Assembly (NCBI GenBank): GCA_031292555.1
Contig: JARLGV010000056.1
Location: 1 to 64,000, forward strand
From: Fimbriimonas sp.
GTDB lineage: Bacteria > Armatimonadota > Fimbriimonadia > Fimbriimonadales > Fimbriimonadaceae
DNA: 64,000 nt
Reading direction: 5' to 3'
Made by a program: the position numbers and the translations under genes. Of the stretch, positions 28,413 through 38,444 are shown one piece after another (within the stretch, counting starts at the first letter, position 1; the number at the start of each line of letters is the position of its first letter). Under the pieces are notes generated by a model. That model made no database searches. It was given only the letters and a program-made list of their open reading frames with translations, and was not told the origin of the DNA.

Positions 28413-28694
28413 CGGTTATTCAGCGACCATTGCAAGAAAGGACGTTTGCACTACAGCAATCGACTATTTTGAGATTCCAACCGTCATAGTTGTGAAGTTG
28501 ATTGGGTCGAGCATTGGCTCGATGATAGCCAAGATTAAATTAAAGGCTTTATACTTTGATCGTATTTTAACCGTTGGCTCGATACGGCCAAGGGATTGCC
28601 AGGCTGTCGGAGATTGTGGTTCGCCTTGAGGAAAACCAGGTCAACTATGCTTGAAGCGATCGAGTTCATCTAAGTGTGAATGGGGGTTCAACAC
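28413..28694 (+). promoter_or_regulatory. AT-rich leader with paired TTGGC/GCCAA palindromes
   Basis: The gap between GH5 and the prepilin has two inverted repeats, TTGGC-N9-GCCAA at 28514-28532 and TTGGC-N8-GCCAA at 28574-28591, 60 bp apart, each containing TTGGCTCGAT. Between them the DNA is AT-rich and holds TATACT (28550-28555), a possible -10 box. This looks like an operator pair around a promoter for the prepilin. The binding protein is unknown. Confidence 0.45.
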
Positions 28695-29489
28695 ATGACA
28701 AGTTTCACCAATAATCGACGCGGATTCACGATCGTCGAATTGTTAGTGGTTATCGCCATCATCGCGGTTCTTGCCGCGATTCTTTTCCCGGTCTTCGCTC
28801 GTGCCAAAGAGAGTGCGAAGCGGACGTCAGCGCTCGCCCAGTGCAAGCAAATCGGCACCGCACTGAAGATGTACCTGGACAACAACGACGACAAGTATCT
28901 GCCGTCCACCAACTACGGCCTACCTGAGACTGCACCTGGGCGCATGTGGCAAATCCCGCTGGAGGGGCTCGTAAAGGACAAGACCATCTTCTCCGCGCCG
29001 GGAAGCGACGGCCAGTTCGCCGAAACGTGGGAAGACCGAGGCCTTATGTCGATCGGCTATAGCAGTGCTACCGCGATCGACAAATCGCAGGGCTGCCCAG
29101 ACAACCAAACGGACACCAAAGGATGCCTCTCGTTCCAGAGCGCCGCGTCGTTCAGTAACGGTGAGAACACAGCCGAAGTGGGCCTTCTAGCCGTAACCCC
29201 AAATGGGCCAACGGCGAACAACTATCGCGGATACGAATTTAGCCCCTACAATGGTCCCGAGAACACCGAAAAGCCCAAGCTGAGCCCGCCTCTGGCGAGC
29301 GACCGAGATCTCGTGAAGGAGATGTCGAACCTGCCAGCCGACGCCATCAAGCCCGTTTACTGCCGGTACATGAGCAGCGGGAACGACGATGGCTATTCGC
29401 CGGTGGTCTTTGCCGACGGCCATGCCAAGGACTTTAGCGCGAAAGCAATCACCGATGGTTCGACTGGAATCATCTGGCGTTTCCGCTAA
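28695..29489 (+). CDS. Prepilin with N-terminal methylation motif and DGH head
   Basis: 264 residues. I prefer the second ATG (28695), eight bases after GGGGG. The leader ends in RRG, followed by [18 protein letters not shown], the class III prepilin signature with the Glu at +5. The head ends with FADGHAKDF, the H-X9-DG-type pattern of DUF1559-like prepilins. It would be processed by a prepilin peptidase and form a pilus or pseudopilus. It follows the GH5 gene but has its own leader. A strong terminator follows. Confidence 0.9.
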   Translation: MTSFTNNRRGFTIVELLVVIAIIAVLAAILFPVFARAKESAKRTSALAQCKQIGTALKMYLDNNDDKYLPSTNYGLPETAPGRMWQIPLEGLVKDKTIFSAPGSDGQFAETWEDRGLMSIGYSSATAIDKSQGCPDNQTDTKGCLSFQSAASFSNGENTAEVGLLAVTPNGPTANNYRGYEFSPYNGPENTEKPKLSPPLASDRDLVKEMSNLPADAIKPVYCRYMSSGNDDGYSPVVFADGHAKDFSAKAITDGSTGIIWRFR

Positions 29490-29506
29490 TCTTCCCAGGC
29501 AATCGT

Positions 29507-29548
29507 CAAAGAGGGTCAGCCGCCCTACCTGGCAGCTGACCCTCTTTG
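29507..29548. terminator. Bidirectional terminator
   Basis: CAAAGAGGGTCAGC (29507-29520) and GCTGACCCTCTTTG (29535-29548) form a perfect 14-bp stem with a 14-nt loop, followed by TTT on the plus side and flanked by A-rich sequence on the other. It separates the prepilin from the convergent giant propeller gene. Confidence 0.85.
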
Positions 29549-29557
29549 TTTCCGCGC

Positions 29558-32500
29558 TTATGGGGTGACCGTGAGGGTTGCCGTCACCGGCACACCGTTT
29601 ACCGATGCCGTTATGGTCACGGTTTGTGTCGAACCCACCGCTGAAGTGTCGATCGTGTATGTCGCATGTGACGTTGCCGACGATACCGACACCGATCCAG
29701 GCAGTGTCGCCACCGAGGTATTGGAACTGGACAGCGCGACCACTGTCCCCGACGGACCCGACTTGCCGTTCAAATTGACGGTGGCCGTCACCGTGTTACC
29801 GCCCGAAACCGTCGAAGGGTTCAGGGTTATGGAAAGCACCCATGCTGGCAGTAGGGTCAATACGCACGTCTTCGTGGTCGAACCCAAAGTCGCCGTAATC
29901 GTAACCGGCAGGTTTGAATCCACGCCCAGCGTCTGGACGGTGAAGGTGATGCTGACTGCCCCAGCCGGAACCGTGACGTACGACGGCACAACAACGCTCG
30001 GATTTCCGGAACTCAGAGACACGGCCAATCCGCCGACTGGAGCCGGCGATCCGAGCGTAACTTTGCCCGTAGGATAGTCGCCACCGACGATCTGCAACTG
30101 CGACGTCGATACCGACGACAGCACCGGTGGGTTGACGGTTAGGTTGGCGGTCGACGATTTGCCCTGGTTGGTGGCAGTGATGGTTACTGACTGGGCAGTC
30201 GATACGGCGCTCGTCGTTATCGCAAAGGTGGCATGAGATGTGCCAGAAGGCACCGTGATGGAGGCGGGAACAAGAGCTGCCCCGGAGTTTGAGCTCGAAA
30301 GAGCGACGACCGTCCCAGATGGCCCTGCTTTGCCGTTGAGATTGACGGTTCCAACTACGCTTGCCGCGGATCCTCCGACGACAGATGTCGGCGCGACCGT
30401 CACCGACATCACCCAAGTCGGAATCAGAGTAAGGGTGCAGGTTGCCGTAGTAGAGTTCAGGTTGGCCGTGATCGTCACAGGAGTGCTCGAGTCCACGCCC
30501 AACGTCGTCACCGTGAACGATGCACTGGTTGAGCCGGCCGGGACAGTTATCGAGCTTGGAACAACGACGCTCGAACTGCCCGAACTGAGCGCAACGACCG
30601 TTCCTCCCGACCCGGCGGCCGAGTAGAGCGTCACCGTTCCCGTCGGCGCATCCCCGCCGACGATCGAGGTCGGCGAAGTCGAGACGCTCGCCAAGCCTCC
30701 GCTATTGACGACGACGGTGAGAGTTGCGGTTGCCGACAGGCTGTGAGCAGACGCTGTCAACGTGACAGTCTGGGTGCTCGCCACCGAATAGGTGGTGACT
30801 CCAAAGGAAGCGGTGGACGTATTGGCCGCAACCGTCACCGACGACGGAACCGAAGCCGACGAAGAGTCGGAACTGGAAAGTGTGACGACCGTTCCAGACG
30901 GTCCAGCCTTGCCATTCAATCTCACTGAACCCACCACAGCAACCGCCGATCCTCCCGCCACTGAGTTGGGCGACACCGCCACCGACAGGACTCCCGCCGG
31001 TAAGAGAGTTAGGCTGCACGTCTTCGTCGTCGCGCCTAGCGTCGCCGTGATCGTAACCAATAGGTTTGAATCGACGCCGGAGGTGGTAACCGAGAAGTTC
31101 GCGGTGGATGAGCCAGCCGGGACGGTCACCGATGACGGCACGACGACGTTGCCGCTATTTGAACTCAACGACACCACCGTTCCGCCCGTAGGCGCAGGTG
31201 CATTCAACGTGACCGTTCCGGTCGGAGAGTTGCCTCCGACGATTTGGAGTTGGGAGGTGTACACGCTGAGAAGACCGCTCGGGTTGACGGTCAGAGCGGC
31301 GGTTGACGATTTTCCTTGTGCCGTCGCCGTCAAGGTCGCCGTCTGCTGAGCCGACACAGAATGAGTCGTTACCGTGAAGGTCCCGTGGGAAGTCCCTGCC
31401 GCGACAGTTACGGTTGTTGGAACCGATGCCGCTCCTGGAATAGAGCTGCTTAACGTCACGACCGAACCGGAGGGACCGGCCTTACCGTTGAGGTTGACAG
31501 TTCCCGTCACCGAGGTCGGCGAGCCGCCGACCACAGTGGAAGGAGTGACCGCTACGCTGTAGACCCCCGCCGGCAGCAACGTAAGCGTGCACGATTTGGT
31601 CGTCGAACCCAAGGTCGCGCTAAGCGTCACCGGCGTGCTGGAGTCGACGCCCAAGGTCACAACCGTAAAGGAAGCCGAGGTCGCGCCAGCGGCGATCGAA
31701 ACCGTCGAAGGCACCGTCGCGTTGGCGCTGTTGGAACTCAACGCCACGACGAAGCCTCCGGTTGGCGCCGGCGCTGCCAAGGCGACCGTCCCAGTGGGAT
31801 AGTCGCCACCGACGATCGAGGAGGGCGATGTGGAGATGCTCGCCAAATTCGCGGGATTGACCGTCAGGTTGGCCGACACCGAGGTGGCGCCTTGGGTAGC
31901 CGTGATAGAAACGACCTGCACTGCGGCCACTCCAAATGAGTTCACCGTGAACGTCGCCGTCGTTTGTCCGGGCGCGACCGTCACGCTCGACGGCACCGAT
32001 GCCACCGATGTATTCGAACTCGTCAGCGTCAACACGACGCCCGACGGGCCGGCCGGTCCATTAAGGGTCACGGTCGCAATCGATGACGCTCCGCCTGGAA
32101 CGGATGTCGGATTCAGACTGATCGAACCCACCGTCGCCGGAGTCACGGTCAAAGTTGCAGACTTGCCTACACCCCCCGACGTGGCAGTGACGGTTGCTGT
32201 CGCCGTGGTTGAAACGACCGATGTGGTGATCGAGAAGGTCGCCGAGGTCTGCCCCGCCGCGACGATCACGAAAGCAGGAACAACGGCCGAAGGATCGTTG
32301 CTCGATAGGCTCACGACGTCGCCGCCAGGGGGCGCAAACGATGCGATCGTGACCGTTCCGGTCGATGGGGCGCTCCCAACTACCGTCGACGGATTCAAGC
32401 TTAGGCTTGCGACGGGGATCGTGTCGACCTGGGTGCCGATCGTATAGATTCCCCCGAAAGCGCCCTCCAAATAGAGAGCACCATCCGATCCGATTGCCGG

Positions 32501-34888
32501 AGGCCCCGCGAAGATATCAGTCGTTCCAGAGTTCGTCCAGGCGAGTACGCCCGTGGACGTGATTCCGAAGATCCCACCGTACTGACCGGCGACATAGACG
32601 GAGCCGTCGGCCCCGACGGAAGGCGAGCAGTTGCCGGTAAACGAGTCCCCGGTCTGAAAGTTCCAAAGAAGCGATCCACTCAGGCTGAGAGCATAAACGC
32701 CCCCGTTTGAGCCGGCCACAACGACAGCGCCACCCGGCATGAGGGCGGGAGAACCGCCGAACGAGTCGTTGGTCTGATAGCTCCATAGCAACGCTCCTGT
32801 CGAACTGATGGCATAGACGCCGCCGTTTCCGCCTGCGACATAGATCGTGCCGTCCGGGCCGATTACCGGTGCGCCGCCAAAGGAATCTCCTGTCGCCGCG
32901 TTGCTCCACAGGAATGAACCGGAGGAGTTCATGGCATAGACTCCGCCCATCGATCCTGCCGCATAGATCGTGCCGTCCGGTCCGACTGCCGGCGATCCGT
33001 CGAAGCTATCGCCCGGCGAGACGGACCACTCTAGCGATCCGGCGGAGGAAACAGCGTAGACACCGCCGAAGTATCCGATGGCGTAGATAGAGCCATCCGG
33101 GCCAATCGCTGGAGACCCCGTGAAGCTGTCTCCCGTGGATACAGACCATTGCGATGTTCCGGTGGGAGAAGCTGCAAACATACTCCCGAAATTGCCGATG
33201 CCATAGAGAGTGCCGTCCGAACCTATGGCCAGCGAACCGCTGACGCTATCGCTCAATGGCGCATTCCACAGCTCCCTCCCCGTTCGCGAAAGGGCAATCA
33301 GGCCCGCAGTCGAACCGCCGATATATATGGCGCCATCGGACCCGATGGTGGGTGATCCGTAAAGCTGATCCCCAGTCTGATAGGCCCAGCGAAGGGCGCC
33401 GTTGGAGCCTCCACCAACCCCAATGCCTGTATTCAAGTTGTTCTGGCCGAACTTTGGCCAGGGCGATCCAACCTGATAAGTGCCAACCGGAGTAATCAGG
33501 ATTCCCGTGCTCAGTTGGACGCCGCCCTCTGACGCGGTCAATGTCACCGAGCGGTTCGAGCCAACCGGATAGGTTGTCACCGCAAATGTCGCTTGAGTGG
33601 CTCCCGGGGCAACCGTCACCGAACTCGGTACCGATGCGGCACTGGGATCAGAAGATGTCAGTGCCACGATCGCGCCGGAACCTCCGGCCACACCGCTTAG
33701 AGTAACCGTGCCCGTCACCACGGTCGAGGATCCTCCGGTGACCGAACTTGGGCTTACTGAGAAGCCGGACAGGGCGGGCACAGTCGCGGTCCCGAGCGCG
33801 TAGACTCCGCCGTTTCCCCCTACGACGTAAACTGTGCCAGCTGACCCGATCGCGGCCGATCCGTAAAAAGACTCACCGGTTTGATAGGACCAAGCGAGAC
33901 TACCGGTCGATGAGATGGCGTACACGCCTCCGAAATAGCCCTCGACGTATACGGTTCCGTCTGAAGCCAATGAGGGTGAACCATTCAGCGAGTCACCTGT
34001 CTGGCAACTCCATACTAGCGACCCGCCACTACCGATCGCATAGACCGCACCGCTCGTCCCCGCCGCCAAAATCGTGCCAGAAAGCCCGAGGGCAGGCGAA
34101 CCATTGAGGGCATCGCCAGACTGGTAACTCCATGACAGCGTTCCTCCTGCAGCGATCGCATAGATGCCGCCGTTCTGTCCAACGGCGTAGGCTGTCCCGT
34201 CTGATCCGATTGTCGGCGCGCCGAACAGCGTGTCGCCCGTCTGGTAGCTCCAAACAAGCGATCCAGCAGAGCTGACCGCGTAGACGCCACCGTATGCGCC
34301 GGCGACAAAGAGTGTCCCGTCATTGCCGATTGCTGGCGCGCCGGAAAGCGAGTCTCCGGTTTGGTACGCCCAGACGGCAGCCCCATTCGAAGAGAGGGCA
34401 AACAGTCCTCCGTTAAGGCCCTCAACGTAGATCGTACCATCCGAGCCGAGCGCCACCGATCCATTGAGGAAGTCACCCGTCGACGAAGTCCACACGATCG
34501 CACCGCTGGAATTCACGGCATAGACAGTGCCCGATGAACCGGCGAGGTACACAGTTCCGTCAGTTCCGATAGCGGGCGTCCCATAGAACTGGTCACCCGT
34601 CGGGCAGTTCCATTGGATCACTCCTCCTGGGTTTGCCGCATAGAGCACACCATCTATGCCACAGAAATAGAGCGTGCCGTCCGCGCCGATGGAGGGAGAG
34701 CCGTAGTATTGGCTCAGGCTCTGAAGACTCCAATTCAATAGGCCATTGGACCCACTACTGAGTCCCAAGCCCGTGCCCAGGTTGTTTTGCCCAAACCGCG
34801 GCCAGGGCGATCCAGACTGATATTGGCCAAGGGCCAGAACGCATAGGGAGGTTAAGCAAAGAACGACAAGCAAGCGCAAACGGGACAT
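29558..34888 (-). CDS. Giant secreted double-propeller protein with paired Ig-like repeats
   Basis: 1776 residues from the ATG at 34888, which has GAGG upstream and opens a signal peptide (MSRLRLLVVLCLTSLCVLALG). Two PQQ-like propellers (about 25-375 and 470-835), each opened by WPxFGQNNLxTGxG, are separated by one Ig-like module and followed by ten more. The last eight Ig-like modules alternate between two kinds: one with STSPSSIVGGDYPTG and ending LTLLPAG, the other with VVGGSPTSVTG and ending LTVNPSG, so four tandem pairs of about 191 residues make up the tail. No anchoring signal is seen at the C-terminus. Function unknown. Confidence 0.85.
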   Translation of the reverse strand: MSRLRLLVVLCLTSLCVLALGQYQSGSPWPRFGQNNLGTGLGLSSGSNGLLNWSLQSLSQYYGSPSIGADGTLYFCGIDGVLYAANPGGVIQWNCPTGDQFYGTPAIGTDGTVYLAGSSGTVYAVNSSGAIVWTSSTGDFLNGSVALGSDGTIYVEGLNGGLFALSSNGAAVWAYQTGDSLSGAPAIGNDGTLFVAGAYGGVYAVSSAGSLVWSYQTGDTLFGAPTIGSDGTAYAVGQNGGIYAIAAGGTLSWSYQSGDALNGSPALGLSGTILAAGTSGAVYAIGSGGSLVWSCQTGDSLNGSPSLASDGTVYVEGYFGGVYAISSTGSLAWSYQTGESFYGSAAIGSAGTVYVVGGNGGVYALGTATVPALSGFSVSPSSVTGGSSTVVTGTVTLSGVAGGSGAIVALTSSDPSAASVPSSVTVAPGATQATFAVTTYPVGSNRSVTLTASEGGVQLSTGILITPVGTYQVGSPWPKFGQNNLNTGIGVGGGSNGALRWAYQTGDQLYGSPTIGSDGAIYIGGSTAGLIALSRTGRELWNAPLSDSVSGSLAIGSDGTLYGIGNFGSMFAASPTGTSQWSVSTGDSFTGSPAIGPDGSIYAIGYFGGVYAVSSAGSLEWSVSPGDSFDGSPAVGPDGTIYAAGSMGGVYAMNSSGSFLWSNAATGDSFGGAPVIGPDGTIYVAGGNGGVYAISSTGALLWSYQTNDSFGGSPALMPGGAVVVAGSNGGVYALSLSGSLLWNFQTGDSFTGNCSPSVGADGSVYVAGQYGGIFGITSTGVLAWTNSGTTDIFAGPPAIGSDGALYLEGAFGGIYTIGTQVDTIPVASLSLNPSTVVGSAPSTGTVTIASFAPPGGDVVSLSSNDPSAVVPAFVIVAAGQTSATFSITTSVVSTTATATVTATSGGVGKSATLTVTPATVGSISLNPTSVPGGASSIATVTLNGPAGPSGVVLTLTSSNTSVASVPSSVTVAPGQTTATFTVNSFGVAAVQVVSITATQGATSVSANLTVNPANLASISTSPSSIVGGDYPTGTVALAAPAPTGGFVVALSSNSANATVPSTVSIAAGATSASFTVVTLGVDSSTPVTLSATLGSTTKSCTLTLLPAGVYSVAVTPSTVVGGSPTSVTGTVNLNGKAGPSGSVVTLSSSIPGAASVPTTVTVAAGTSHGTFTVTTHSVSAQQTATLTATAQGKSSTAALTVNPSGLLSVYTSQLQIVGGNSPTGTVTLNAPAPTGGTVVSLSSNSGNVVVPSSVTVPAGSSTANFSVTTSGVDSNLLVTITATLGATTKTCSLTLLPAGVLSVAVSPNSVAGGSAVAVVGSVRLNGKAGPSGTVVTLSSSDSSSASVPSSVTVAANTSTASFGVTTYSVASTQTVTLTASAHSLSATATLTVVVNSGGLASVSTSPTSIVGGDAPTGTVTLYSAAGSGGTVVALSSGSSSVVVPSSITVPAGSTSASFTVTTLGVDSSTPVTITANLNSTTATCTLTLIPTWVMSVTVAPTSVVGGSAASVVGTVNLNGKAGPSGTVVALSSSNSGAALVPASITVPSGTSHATFAITTSAVSTAQSVTITATNQGKSSTANLTVNPPVLSSVSTSQLQIVGGDYPTGKVTLGSPAPVGGLAVSLSSGNPSVVVPSYVTVPAGAVSITFTVQTLGVDSNLPVTITATLGSTTKTCVLTLLPAWVLSITLNPSTVSGGNTVTATVNLNGKSGPSGTVVALSSSNTSVATLPGSVSVSSATSHATYTIDTSAVGSTQTVTITASVNGVPVTATLTVTP

Positions 34889-35050
34889 CGGGCAAGCCTC
34901 AAACAAACACTAAAGATTCCGAACAGTCTACAGGCAACTCTAAATAAATCCAAGTGAATGATTGTGCTTCCTGGTTCTGCAGCAACATTACACACTTACC
35001 CCGCCAGGTTGGAGTCAATCAAACCGAATCTCTCAGGTTACGAACCGACG

Positions 35051-35929
35051 TTAGTTCCTTCCGCCCGTAGTCGCAACGCCCTGGATGAACGTCTTTTGGG
35101 CGAAGAAGAACAGAACGATTATCGGCACCGTGAACAGCGTGGCGGCTGCCATCAACTGCGCCCACTTGCCGTCGTAGCTCGAATAGAACTGCTGGAGACC
35201 ATAGGCAAGGGTGTATTTGAGGGGGTTGTTGATGTAGATCAACGGCCCCATGAAGTCGTTCCAGGTTCCCAGGAACTGGAAGAGCGCGCAGGTCGCCAAC
35301 GCGGGCTTCGAAAGGGGCAACACGATCCGAGAGAAAATGGCCCATTCGCCGGCTCCATCCAGCCGCGCCGACTCTGCCATTTCCGTGGGGATCGTCCGGA
35401 AGAACTGAGTAAGCAAGAAGATGAAGAACGCCCCTCCCGTGAAACTCGGAATTGTCAACGGCAGGTAGGTTCCATACCATCCCAGCCACCGGTAAAGGGC
35501 AAACTGCGGGATCATCGTTACCTGGCCCGGCAACGCCATGGTGGAGATCATCACCATGAACCAGAAGTCGCGACCCCGAAATCGCATTCTCGCGAATCCG
35601 TAAGCGACGATCGCGCTCGACGCGACGGCGCCGACAATGGTAGTCGCGCAAAGCCCAAGCGAATTGAACAGGTAGACCTGGAAAGGAACGGTCCTCAGTG
35701 CCTCGGGGTAATTCTGCGGATGGATCGGGTGCGGAATCAAACTGGCGAGCGAAAACGCAGAGGCTCCCGTTTTGGCAGCGCCATAGATATCTGAATCCAG
35801 CTTGAGCGAAGTCGAGACCATCCAGATGAATGGAAGCATCGCCGGCACGCAGAGACACAGTAGCGCGAAGTGAATCGCCAGCTTTTGCGGAACAGTTGGA
35901 GCGCCGGGCGTGAGCTTCCTACTGCGCAT
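35051..35929 (-). CDS. Carbohydrate ABC transporter permease (MalG type), second system
   Basis: 292 residues, six predicted helices. The EAA loop is plain: PTEMAESARLDGAGEW...LPLSKPAL, which docks the ATPase. It is the last gene of the block and overlaps the binding protein gene by 11 nt; GGAG seven bases before the start lies within that gene's end. It would take up a sugar together with the adjacent MalF-type permease. Confidence 0.9.
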   Translation of the reverse strand: MRSRKLTPGAPTVPQKLAIHFALLCLCVPAMLPFIWMVSTSLKLDSDIYGAAKTGASAFSLASLIPHPIHPQNYPEALRTVPFQVYLFNSLGLCATTIVGAVASSAIVAYGFARMRFRGRDFWFMVMISTMALPGQVTMIPQFALYRWLGWYGTYLPLTIPSFTGGAFFIFLLTQFFRTIPTEMAESARLDGAGEWAIFSRIVLPLSKPALATCALFQFLGTWNDFMGPLIYINNPLKYTLAYGLQQFYSSYDGKWAQLMAAATLFTVPIIVLFFFAQKTFIQGVATTGGRN

Positions 35930-37265
35930 AGCCCAACTCCTTCCTTCGACTGACTTCCTGGTCCACAGCCGTTTGCAGGCCCTCGATCGCCTTCTTTGGA
36001 GTGAGGGTGCCGCGTACCGCCGAATCCTCCATCTTGCCGATCTGATCAGACAGATACTGCTGAAACGGCACGGGCGGAAGCACCTCCATGTTCTCGCTGG
36101 GCATCAAATCGACGAACGTCTTAAACTGCGGGTACTTGCGAAGGTACGCCTGATAGATCGGAGATCGTGTGATTTCCGGTGTCAACGGCAGCCATCCCCC
36201 CCAGGTGTAGAACTCGGCTGCCCGGTTGGGATTGGTTAACCCCGACCAGAACTTGATGAATTCCCAGGCTCCCTTCGCCTCCTTGGCGCCGCGTGGAACG
36301 ATCATGAAATTCCCGTTCGACCAACCGGCCGCACTACGACCGCCCACCGGCGCAGGCACTGCGATCGTACGGTATTCCAGTTCTGGCGCGTACTTGCGAA
36401 GCTGTTCGACGCGCCACTGACCGTCGACCGTGAAAGTGTACGCCCCTCCGATAAACGGCCAACCGCCGGATGCCGAGTTCATGTCGAGACCCGACGTGTA
36501 TTTGACGACGTTTTCAAATCCAAGTCGCTTTCGTGCCTCTACGAGAAAGGTTAGAGCTCGCAGGTTTTCGGGCTTGTCTATGGTGAGCCGACTATGGGCG
36601 CGGTCATACATACTCCCGCCAAAGATCGGGGTGAACATCTGAATATTATCGGGCGCCCACCCGAGGTGAACGAGGTTGCCTTGCTTATCGAATCGGTTGA
36701 GCTTCTGGCTAACCTCGAAGAGGCCCTCAAGCGTGTTCGGCAAGTGGTCTGGATCGATGCCGGCTTTCCTGAGTTGGTCGGGCAGGTAGTAGATCGCCCA
36801 CATATTGATGCCGGTCGTCAATCCGTAGAGTCGTCCCTTGTAGGTCCCCAGTTTTTTGACGACCGGATACGCCTCGGTATCGAAAAGCCGCTTCTCTTCG
36901 GGACTCATCAATTCGTCGAGCGGCCGAAGCAGGTTCGCATCGGCCCACGGCGGAATGATGGGCGACCATTGCGCCATAACGTCCGGTGGGTCGCCGCCAA
37001 GCACGCCGAGGATGAACTTCGAATCGCCGGAACTGGGTACGGAGAGCGCCTCGACCTCATATTCGTCCTGGCTCTTGTTGAATCGATCGACGATCTTGTC
37101 GACGACATCCTTCCACTCCGCCGTCCACATATGCCAGAAACGAACGTGCTTTCGGGCATGGTGGGTGTACTGAGCACGCAACTGGGAGGTCCAGAACACC
37201 GCCACGAACACGATCAGCGCCGCGACAAACACTCTGCCTATCCAAACCGATTTTGGCTGATCCAT
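35919..37265 (-). CDS. Sugar ABC transporter binding protein, second system
   Basis: 448 residues, family 1 extracellular solute-binding fold. The N-terminus is a hydrophobic segment (VFVAALIVFVAVFWTSQLRAQ) that may act as signal or anchor; no lipobox cysteine is seen. Family-type sequence: GVLGGDPPDVMAQW, YKGRLYGLTTGINMWAIYY, and FIKFWSGLTNPNRAAEF. It would bring an oligosaccharide to the permeases. The gene sits between its two permease genes, an unusual order. 219 nt of non-coding DNA lie upstream and may hold an internal promoter. Confidence 0.9.
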   Translation of the reverse strand: MDQPKSVWIGRVFVAALIVFVAVFWTSQLRAQYTHHARKHVRFWHMWTAEWKDVVDKIVDRFNKSQDEYEVEALSVPSSGDSKFILGVLGGDPPDVMAQWSPIIPPWADANLLRPLDELMSPEEKRLFDTEAYPVVKKLGTYKGRLYGLTTGINMWAIYYLPDQLRKAGIDPDHLPNTLEGLFEVSQKLNRFDKQGNLVHLGWAPDNIQMFTPIFGGSMYDRAHSRLTIDKPENLRALTFLVEARKRLGFENVVKYTSGLDMNSASGGWPFIGGAYTFTVDGQWRVEQLRKYAPELEYRTIAVPAPVGGRSAAGWSNGNFMIVPRGAKEAKGAWEFIKFWSGLTNPNRAAEFYTWGGWLPLTPEITRSPIYQAYLRKYPQFKTFVDLMPSENMEVLPPVPFQQYLSDQIGKMEDSAVRGTLTPKKAIEGLQTAVDQEVSRRKELGYAQ

Positions 37266-37484
37266 CTCAGTCGAATGCCAACCTGAACCTTCAGTCGGCT
37301 AAGCTCTCCTCCGCATCGCTCCCGCTATCCAAATCATCGGCACGAACCCATCATGCCGTCACGCGGTCCGGTATCACTTCACTACTCCAATGCTCCTGCA
37401 CTCCGGATCACCGAATCGACGGCACAAAGTCATCGGCAGGCACATCATCTCTGGCGACACGCCCGCATTCCTCAACCAGCCAAT
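37266..37484. other. Intergenic gap inside the sugar operon
   Basis: The longest gap in the block. No gene, hairpin or clear promoter was recognised. It could carry an internal promoter for the second binding protein and MalG-type gene. Confidence 0.4.
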
Positions 37485-38360
37485 CTATCCTCCATAGTGC
37501 ACCCACTTGCGCTGGGTTCGGAATAGGAGGGCAGTGATCACCACTACGATCAAGAAGAGTATCCAGGCCATGGCGCTCGCGTAGCCCATGTCCATGTAAC
37601 GCCAGGCTCGGTTGAACAAGTAGAGCGCGTAGAACGTCGTGCTCTCCTCGGGACCGCCGTTCGTCATGATGAATGCCTGGGTGAAGTACTGGAACGCCCC
37701 GATCACCCCCATCACCAGATTAAAGAAGATGACCGGCGTGAGCATCGGGAGCGTGATCTTGCGCATCCGGACGAAAGGCCCCGCCCCGTCGACAATCGCC
37801 GCCTCGTAAAGGTAGACCGGAATATCCTTCAGCCCGGCAAGATAAATCACCATGCTCCCGCCGACTCCCCACAGCGACATCAACACCAAACTGCTGAATG
37901 CCCACTTGGTATCCGCGAGCCATGCCGGCCCGATGATGCCGAGCCTCTTTAGCAGCGCGTTCACTAACCCGATTTGAGGGTTGAGAATCCAAACGAATAC
38001 GACCGAAGACGCCACTGCCGGCACGATCGACGGCAAGAATAGGACCGTTCGATAGACTGCGATCCCTCGCACATTGCAGTTTAAAAGCAGCGCGAGCAGC
38101 ACGCCGGCGACGACTCCCATCGGTACGGCGACCGCCGCATATTTGAGCGTAATGAAGAGCGACTTCCAGAATAGGGCGTCGTTGGCAACCAATGCCCGGT
38201 AGTTGGCGGCCCCGACCCAAACCGGCGCGGTGACGATGTTCCATCGGTTGAACGACAGCCAGATGCTGGTCACGAATGGAGCCAGCGTGAATACGAGGAA
38301 GCCGATGAGCCAGGGACTGATGAACAGATAACCCATCAAATCCGAGCGCCATCGCCGCAT
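37485..38360 (-). CDS. Carbohydrate ABC transporter permease (MalF type), second system
   Basis: 291 residues with six predicted helices, opening RSDLMGYLFISPWLIGFLVF, typical of MalF/UgpA permeases. The EAA-type loop includes YEAAIVDGAGPFVRMRKITLPML. It lies 84 nt after GH2 and is separated from its binding protein by 219 nt. No nucleotide-binding ATPase gene is in the block. Confidence 0.9.
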   Translation of the reverse strand: MRRWRSDLMGYLFISPWLIGFLVFTLAPFVTSIWLSFNRWNIVTAPVWVGAANYRALVANDALFWKSLFITLKYAAVAVPMGVVAGVLLALLLNCNVRGIAVYRTVLFLPSIVPAVASSVVFVWILNPQIGLVNALLKRLGIIGPAWLADTKWAFSSLVLMSLWGVGGSMVIYLAGLKDIPVYLYEAAIVDGAGPFVRMRKITLPMLTPVIFFNLVMGVIGAFQYFTQAFIMTNGGPEESTTFYALYLFNRAWRYMDMGYASAMAWILFLIVVVITALLFRTQRKWVHYGG

Positions 38361-38444
38361 AACTCATACTAGCAAGATTCACGATCGCACGGCGTGTTTC
38401 GACTGCCGGTTATCGGTGGTTCGTGACGGGTAGGTGGCCTCAGT

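Noticed and set aside
29565-32447. Long plus-strand frames opposite the 1776-residue protein
   Set aside because: They are antisense shadows of the Ig repeats.
5702-34888. Regular spaced repeats as possible CRISPR arrays
   Set aside because: The spacing follows protein blades and Ig modules with degenerate codons, with no identical short repeats or spacers.
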